From VRUE01 sp045805805 (GTDB lineage Bacteria > Actinomycetota > Thermoleophilia > Solirubrobacterales > 70-9): a stretch of 64,000 bases of DNA. Positions 60,870 to 64,000 of the stretch are shown in pieces. Where the stretch lies: assembly GCA_045805805.1 (NCBI GenBank), contig JBJMKO010000055.1:10139-74138 (forward strand). The letters run 5' to 3'. The notes under the pieces are model-generated. The model searched no databases, was not told the DNA's origin, and saw nothing but the letters and a program-made list of their open reading frames with translations. The translations under genes and the position numbers were made by a program. The first letter of the stretch is position 1. Each line of letters starts with the position of its first letter.

Positions 60870-61774
60870 AGACGCGGACGAAGGTGCTGATCGGCCTCGG
60901 CGTCTACCTCGCGGTCGCGATCCTGATGCTGCTGATCTTCGGCAGCTCGGGCAAAAACGAAGCGTTCCAGCCGCAGAACGAGTTCAAGCTCGAACCGTGG
61001 GTCTCGATCCACCTCGGCGGCGTCGACCTCAGCATCAACAAGGCGGTCCTCTACCTGATCCTGGCCAGCGCTCTGACGATCTTCGTCATGGTCTGGATCT
61101 CGCGCCGCATGGCGCAGAAACCGAACCGGGTGCAGACCGCGATCGAGGTCGCCTACGACCTGACCAAGAACAACATCACCGGCGGCAACCTCGACACCGC
61201 GACCGCGACCCGCTGGTTCCCCTTCCTCGCCGCGCTCTTCTTTTGGATCTGGTTCTCCAACATGATCGGCTTCCTGCCGCTGCCGACCAACACCGAGCAC
61301 ACGGTCGACGTCTTCGGCGTCGCGATCCCCTCGTTCGCGATCTACGCGGCAACGGCAAACCTCTCGATCCCGCTCGTCCTCACCCTGGTCGTCTGGATCT
61401 CCTACCACGTCGAAGGCATCCGGGCCAAGGGCTTCGTCAAGTACCTGGCCAGCTGGCTGCCGCCCGGCCTGGAGGATATGAACCCGATCGCCAAGGCCTT
61501 CATCTTCGTGATCGAGGCGATCTCCCACTTCGCCCGCCTGATCTCGCTCTCGGTGCGACTCTTCGCCAACATCCTCGCCGGCCACCTGCTGCTGCTCTTC
61601 ATGGGAGGTGGGCTGGCCGTGCTGCTCGGCATCGCCGCTCTCGGCGCCCTCACCTTCCCCCTCGCATTCTTCTTCTTCATCCTGGAGGTGGGCCTTATCG
61701 CCACGCTGCAGGCGTTTATCTTCTCGACCCTCACCGCTATCTATCTCGGCGGAGCCACCTCCGCGAGCCACTAG
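60866..61774 (+). CDS. atpB: ATP synthase F0 subunit a
   Basis: Subunit a forms the proton half-channels of F0. The 302-aa protein has the N-terminal helix, GFLPLPTN, FARLISLSVRLFANILAGHLLLLF with the essential Arg, and a final helix FFFILEVGLIATLQAFIFSTLTAIYLGGA. Its ATG overlaps the AtpI-like gene. The length is slightly above the usual 240-270 aa because of a longer N-terminal part. Confidence 0.96.
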   Translation: MKTRTKVLIGLGVYLAVAILMLLIFGSSGKNEAFQPQNEFKLEPWVSIHLGGVDLSINKAVLYLILASALTIFVMVWISRRMAQKPNRVQTAIEVAYDLTKNNITGGNLDTATATRWFPFLAALFFWIWFSNMIGFLPLPTNTEHTVDVFGVAIPSFAIYAATANLSIPLVLTLVVWISYHVEGIRAKGFVKYLASWLPPGLEDMNPIAKAFIFVIEAISHFARLISLSVRLFANILAGHLLLLFMGGGLAVLLGIAALGALTFPLAFFFFILEVGLIATLQAFIFSTLTAIYLGGATSASH

Positions 61775-61792
61775 AAAAGGAGCGCTACTTCA

Positions 61793-62059
61793 ATGGACCT
61801 GTCCCCAGTTGCCGCCGCGATCTCAGACGAAGGGATCGAAGCCGCCGGCAAGGCGATCGCCCTCGGCGTAGGCGCCGGCCTCGGCTCGATCGGCGCCGGC
61901 ATCGGCATCGGCATCATCTTCGGCAAGGAGATCGAGTCGGTCGCCCGCCAGCCCGAGATGAAAGACGAGCTGCAGAGCATCCGCTGGCTCGGCTTCGCCC
62001 TGACCGAGGCCGTGGCCTTCTACACCTTCATCTTCGGCCTCATCGCCTTCTTCCTCTAG
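61793..62059 (+). CDS. atpE: ATP synthase F0 subunit c
   Basis: The 88-aa proteolipid has two helices with the Gly-rich first helix (GVGAGLGSIGAGIGIGIIFG), the polar loop ARQPE and the proton-binding Glu in FALTEAVAFYTFIFGLIAF. No sodium-binding signature is seen, so a proton-driven ring is likely. A 20-residue N-terminal extension (MDLSPVAAAISDEGIEAAGK) is present. AAAAGGAG lies upstream of the ATG. Confidence 0.96.
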   Translation: MDLSPVAAAISDEGIEAAGKAIALGVGAGLGSIGAGIGIGIIFGKEIESVARQPEMKDELQSIRWLGFALTEAVAFYTFIFGLIAFFL

Positions 62060-62068
62060 GTCGATCGC

Positions 62069-62650
62069 GTGGAGCTCTTCGGTCACATAGCCGGCCTGGT
62101 GCCGTTCGCCGCGGAGGCGTCCGAGAAAGAAGGCGGCAGCTTCCTGGTCTCCCCGGGCCTCGGCCTGATGATCTGGACGCTGGTGCTCTTCCTCTTCACC
62201 ATGTGGGTGCTGAGCAAGGTCGCCTTCCCGAAGATCCAGGAGGCGCTCGACAAGCGCGCCAAAGCGATCAGCGAGTCGATCGAGGCGGCCGAACGGCAGC
62301 GCAAGGAGTCCGACGAGCTGCTCGCCGAGTACCGCCAGCGCCTCACCGAGGCCCGCGAGCAGGCCGACGACATCATGGCCCGCGCCCGCAAGGCGGCTGA
62401 GACAGCGGAATCCGAGGCGGCGGCGGCCGGCAAGGAGAAGCGCGAGGAGCTGGTTTCTGCGGCGACCCGCGACATCGAAGCGGAGACGCGGCGCTCGCTG
62501 CAGCAGATCCGCAAGGAGGTCGCCGACCTCACCGTGCTGGCGACCGAGAAGGTCACCCGCAAGTCGCTGGGCGAGGAGGACCAGCGCCGCCTCGTCGAGG
62601 AGGCGCTCAGCGAGGTCGACTTCTCCAGCCTCTCGGGGGCTGAGAGCTAG
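62069..62650 (+). CDS. atpF: ATP synthase F0 subunit b
   Basis: The 193-aa stator subunit has one transmembrane helix (about residues 28-52), then a long charged right-handed coiled coil (FPKIQEALDKRAKAISESIEAAERQRKESDELLAEYRQRLTEAREQADDIMARA). The start is GTG 9 nt after the atpE stop. The N-terminal 25 residues are longer than in the E. coli protein, as is common in actinobacteria. Confidence 0.94.
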   Translation: MELFGHIAGLVPFAAEASEKEGGSFLVSPGLGLMIWTLVLFLFTMWVLSKVAFPKIQEALDKRAKAISESIEAAERQRKESDELLAEYRQRLTEAREQADDIMARARKAAETAESEAAAAGKEKREELVSAATRDIEAETRRSLQQIRKEVADLTVLATEKVTRKSLGEEDQRRLVEEALSEVDFSSLSGAES

Positions 62651-62652
62651 TC

Positions 62653-63186
62653 ATGTCAGATGCGGCCCGCGTCTACGCCGAGGCCCTCTTCGAGGTGGCC
62701 AAGGAGAAGGGCAAGCTCGACGCGATCCGCGACGAGCTCGGCCAGTTCGCCGACGCCCTCGACGGCAATCGCGAGCTGCAGGTCTTCTTCTTCAGCCCCT
62801 ACTTCTCCTCGGCCGAGAAGGCCGCGGGCCTGCAACGCGCCGTCAGCGGCGCCGACCAGGAGCTGCTCAACTTCCTCGAGCTGCTGATCGAGAAGGGGCG
62901 GATGCCGGAGGTGTTCCGCATCCGGCGCCAGCTCGACGAGCTCTGGAAGCACGAGAACCGGCGCATTGACGTGACGGTTACCAGCGCGGTCGAGCTCGAC
63001 CGCGCCGTGGTTGAGAAGGTGGGTGAGGAGATCGAGCGCCAGACCGGCCAGAAGGTCGAGCTGGCCAGCCGCGTCGACGGTGAGATCCTCGGCGGCATCG
63101 TCCTGCAGGTCGGAAACATGGTCCTCGACGCGAGCATCCGCGCTCGTTTGGAGAAACTTCGAAAGAGCGTCGCCCAGGCGGCGTAA
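62653..63186 (+). CDS. atpH: ATP synthase F1 subunit delta
   Basis: The 177-aa delta subunit links the b-stalk to the top of F1. It has ARVYAEALFEVAKEKGKL at the start and the C-terminal signature VEKVGEEIERQTGQKVELASRVDGEILGGIVLQVGNMVLDASIRARLEKL. It starts 2 nt after atpF. Unlike mycobacteria, where b and delta are fused, the two genes are separate here. Confidence 0.95.
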   Translation: MSDAARVYAEALFEVAKEKGKLDAIRDELGQFADALDGNRELQVFFFSPYFSSAEKAAGLQRAVSGADQELLNFLELLIEKGRMPEVFRIRRQLDELWKHENRRIDVTVTSAVELDRAVVEKVGEEIERQTGQKVELASRVDGEILGGIVLQVGNMVLDASIRARLEKLRKSVAQAA

Positions 63187-63205
63187 GGAGGCGTAGAGCA
63201 CCCCA

Positions 63206-64000
63206 ATGGAAATCAAGCCCGACGAGATCGCAAGCATCCTCCGCGAGAGGATCGAGGGACTGGACACCGGCAGCGCCGACCTCTCCGAGGTTGGCACCGT
63301 GCTGTCCGTCGCCGACGGGATCGCCCGCATCCACGGCCTCGAGCGCTGCATGGCCCTGGAGATGCTGGAGTTGCCCCACGGCGTCACCGGCCTCGCCCTC
63401 AACCTCGAGGCCGACAACGTCGGCGCGGTGCTCTTCGGCGAGTGGGACAAGATCGTCGAGGGCGACACGGTCAAGCGCACCGGCCACCTGCTGCGGATTC
63501 CCGTCGGCGACGAGCTGCTCGGCCGCATGGTCGACCCGCTCGGCCGCCCGCTCGACGACAAAGGCGACGTGGCGACGACGCAGACCCGCCCGGCCGAGTT
63601 CAAGGCCCCCGGCGTGGTCCAGCGCCAGCCGGTGACCGAACCGGTGCAGACCGGGCTGATGTCGATCGACGGGATGATCCCGATCGGCCGCGGTCAGCGA
63701 GAGCTGATCATCGGCGACCGCCAGACCGGCAAGACGGCGATCGCGATCGACACGATCATCAACAACCGCGACAAGGACATGGTCTGCATCTACGTCGCGA
63801 TTGGGCAGAAGATGTCCACCGTCGTCCAGCTCAAGCAGGTGCTGGAGGAGAACGGGGCGATGGAGAACACGATCATCGTCGCCGCGCCCGCCGACGAGGC
63901 CGCGCCGATCAAGTTCATGGCCCCCTACGCGGGCTGCGCGATGGGCGAGTACTTCCTGTACAACGGCCGCCACGCGCTCTGCATCTACGACGACCTGACA
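63206..64000 (+). CDS. atpA: ATP synthase F1 subunit alpha, 5' part
   Basis: The first 265 residues of alpha are present; the gene runs off the window end. It starts MEIKPDEIASILRERIEGLD, has the N-terminal beta-barrel (VGTVLSVADGIARIHGLERCMALEMLEL), the P-loop GDRQTGKTAIAIDTIINN and CIYVAIGQKMSTV, and ends in YDDLT. GGAGG lies 14-18 nt before the ATG, with CGTAGAGCA between. Confidence 0.97.
   Translation, partial: MEIKPDEIASILRERIEGLDTGSADLSEVGTVLSVADGIARIHGLERCMALEMLELPHGVTGLALNLEADNVGAVLFGEWDKIVEGDTVKRTGHLLRIPVGDELLGRMVDPLGRPLDDKGDVATTQTRPAEFKAPGVVQRQPVTEPVQTGLMSIDGMIPIGRGQRELIIGDRQTGKTAIAIDTIINNRDKDMVCIYVAIGQKMSTVVQLKQVLEENGAMENTIIVAAPADEAAPIKFMAPYAGCAMGEYFLYNGRHALCIYDDLT

Overview
The window is very GC-rich, gene-dense bacterial DNA. 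Several features point to an actinobacterium: a DipZ-like protein, a wecA - small membrane protein - atp order, a gene set resembling mycobacterial Rv3030-Rv3034c, paired Get3-like ATPases, an Rv1264-like cyclase, and many GTG/TTG starts. A deep lineage such as Thermoleophilia/Solirubrobacterales fits best, but that placement is inference from gene content, not from a marker tree. I see no tRNA, rRNA, CRISPR array, transposase or phage gene.

Layout. 1-5914: type IV pilus genes (end of a pilin-like gene, PilV-like pilin, prepilin peptidase, PilM, PilN, PilO and a tethered protein in the PilP position). 5999-8117: an HxlR regulator and an unrecognised 531-aa protein. 8181-12853: two Get3/ArsA-like ATPases on the minus strand, divergent from a ParA-like ATPase that overlaps ftsZ. 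12869-16568: gamma-glutamyltransferase, adenylate cyclase and an AbiEi/DUF559-like protein bracketed by palindromes. 16565-22485: two methyltransferases, a GH57 enzyme, a GT4 glycosyltransferase and a hexapeptide acyltransferase, which together resemble the mycobacterial methylated polysaccharide locus. 22515-25675: MeaB GTPase, PRC-barrel protein and DipZ. 25790-39367: acyl-CoA and electron-transfer metabolism (acyl-CoA dehydrogenase, aldehyde dehydrogenase, thioesterase, thiolase, a split B12 mutase with an isobutyryl-CoA-type active site, ETF and ETF dehydrogenase), with PepA and a HAD phosphatase among them. 39456-47659: DMT transporter; a sugar aminotransferase / epimerase-glycosyltransferase fusion / deacetylase operon; a hydrolase; a repeat-filled gap; and a diguanylate cyclase. 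47739-56378: rpmE, DUF1385, prfA, prmC, a TsaC/Sua5 protein, a GntR regulator, two MlaE-type permeases, a lysyl-oxidase-like protein and glyA. 56484-64000: an unknown membrane protein, DUF354, WecA-like transferase and the start of the ATP synthase operon (atpI-like, atpB, atpE, atpF, atpH, partial atpA).

The most unusual signal is not a gene. The window carries many palindromic elements of several families: about 35-58 bp single hairpins, a 36-bp family, a 90-100 bp nested family, a 107-bp pair and a 155-bp pair. Within families the loop or core is conserved while the paired arms change together. Copies lie between genes, across gene ends, and in frame inside parA, ftsZ, prmC and a transporter gene.

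Two further patterns concern gene expression. About fifteen genes have a TAnnnT hexamer 6-10 nt before the start codon, which suggests leaderless mRNAs. Two genes appear to start at GTA, each with a well-placed Shine-Dalgarno sequence.
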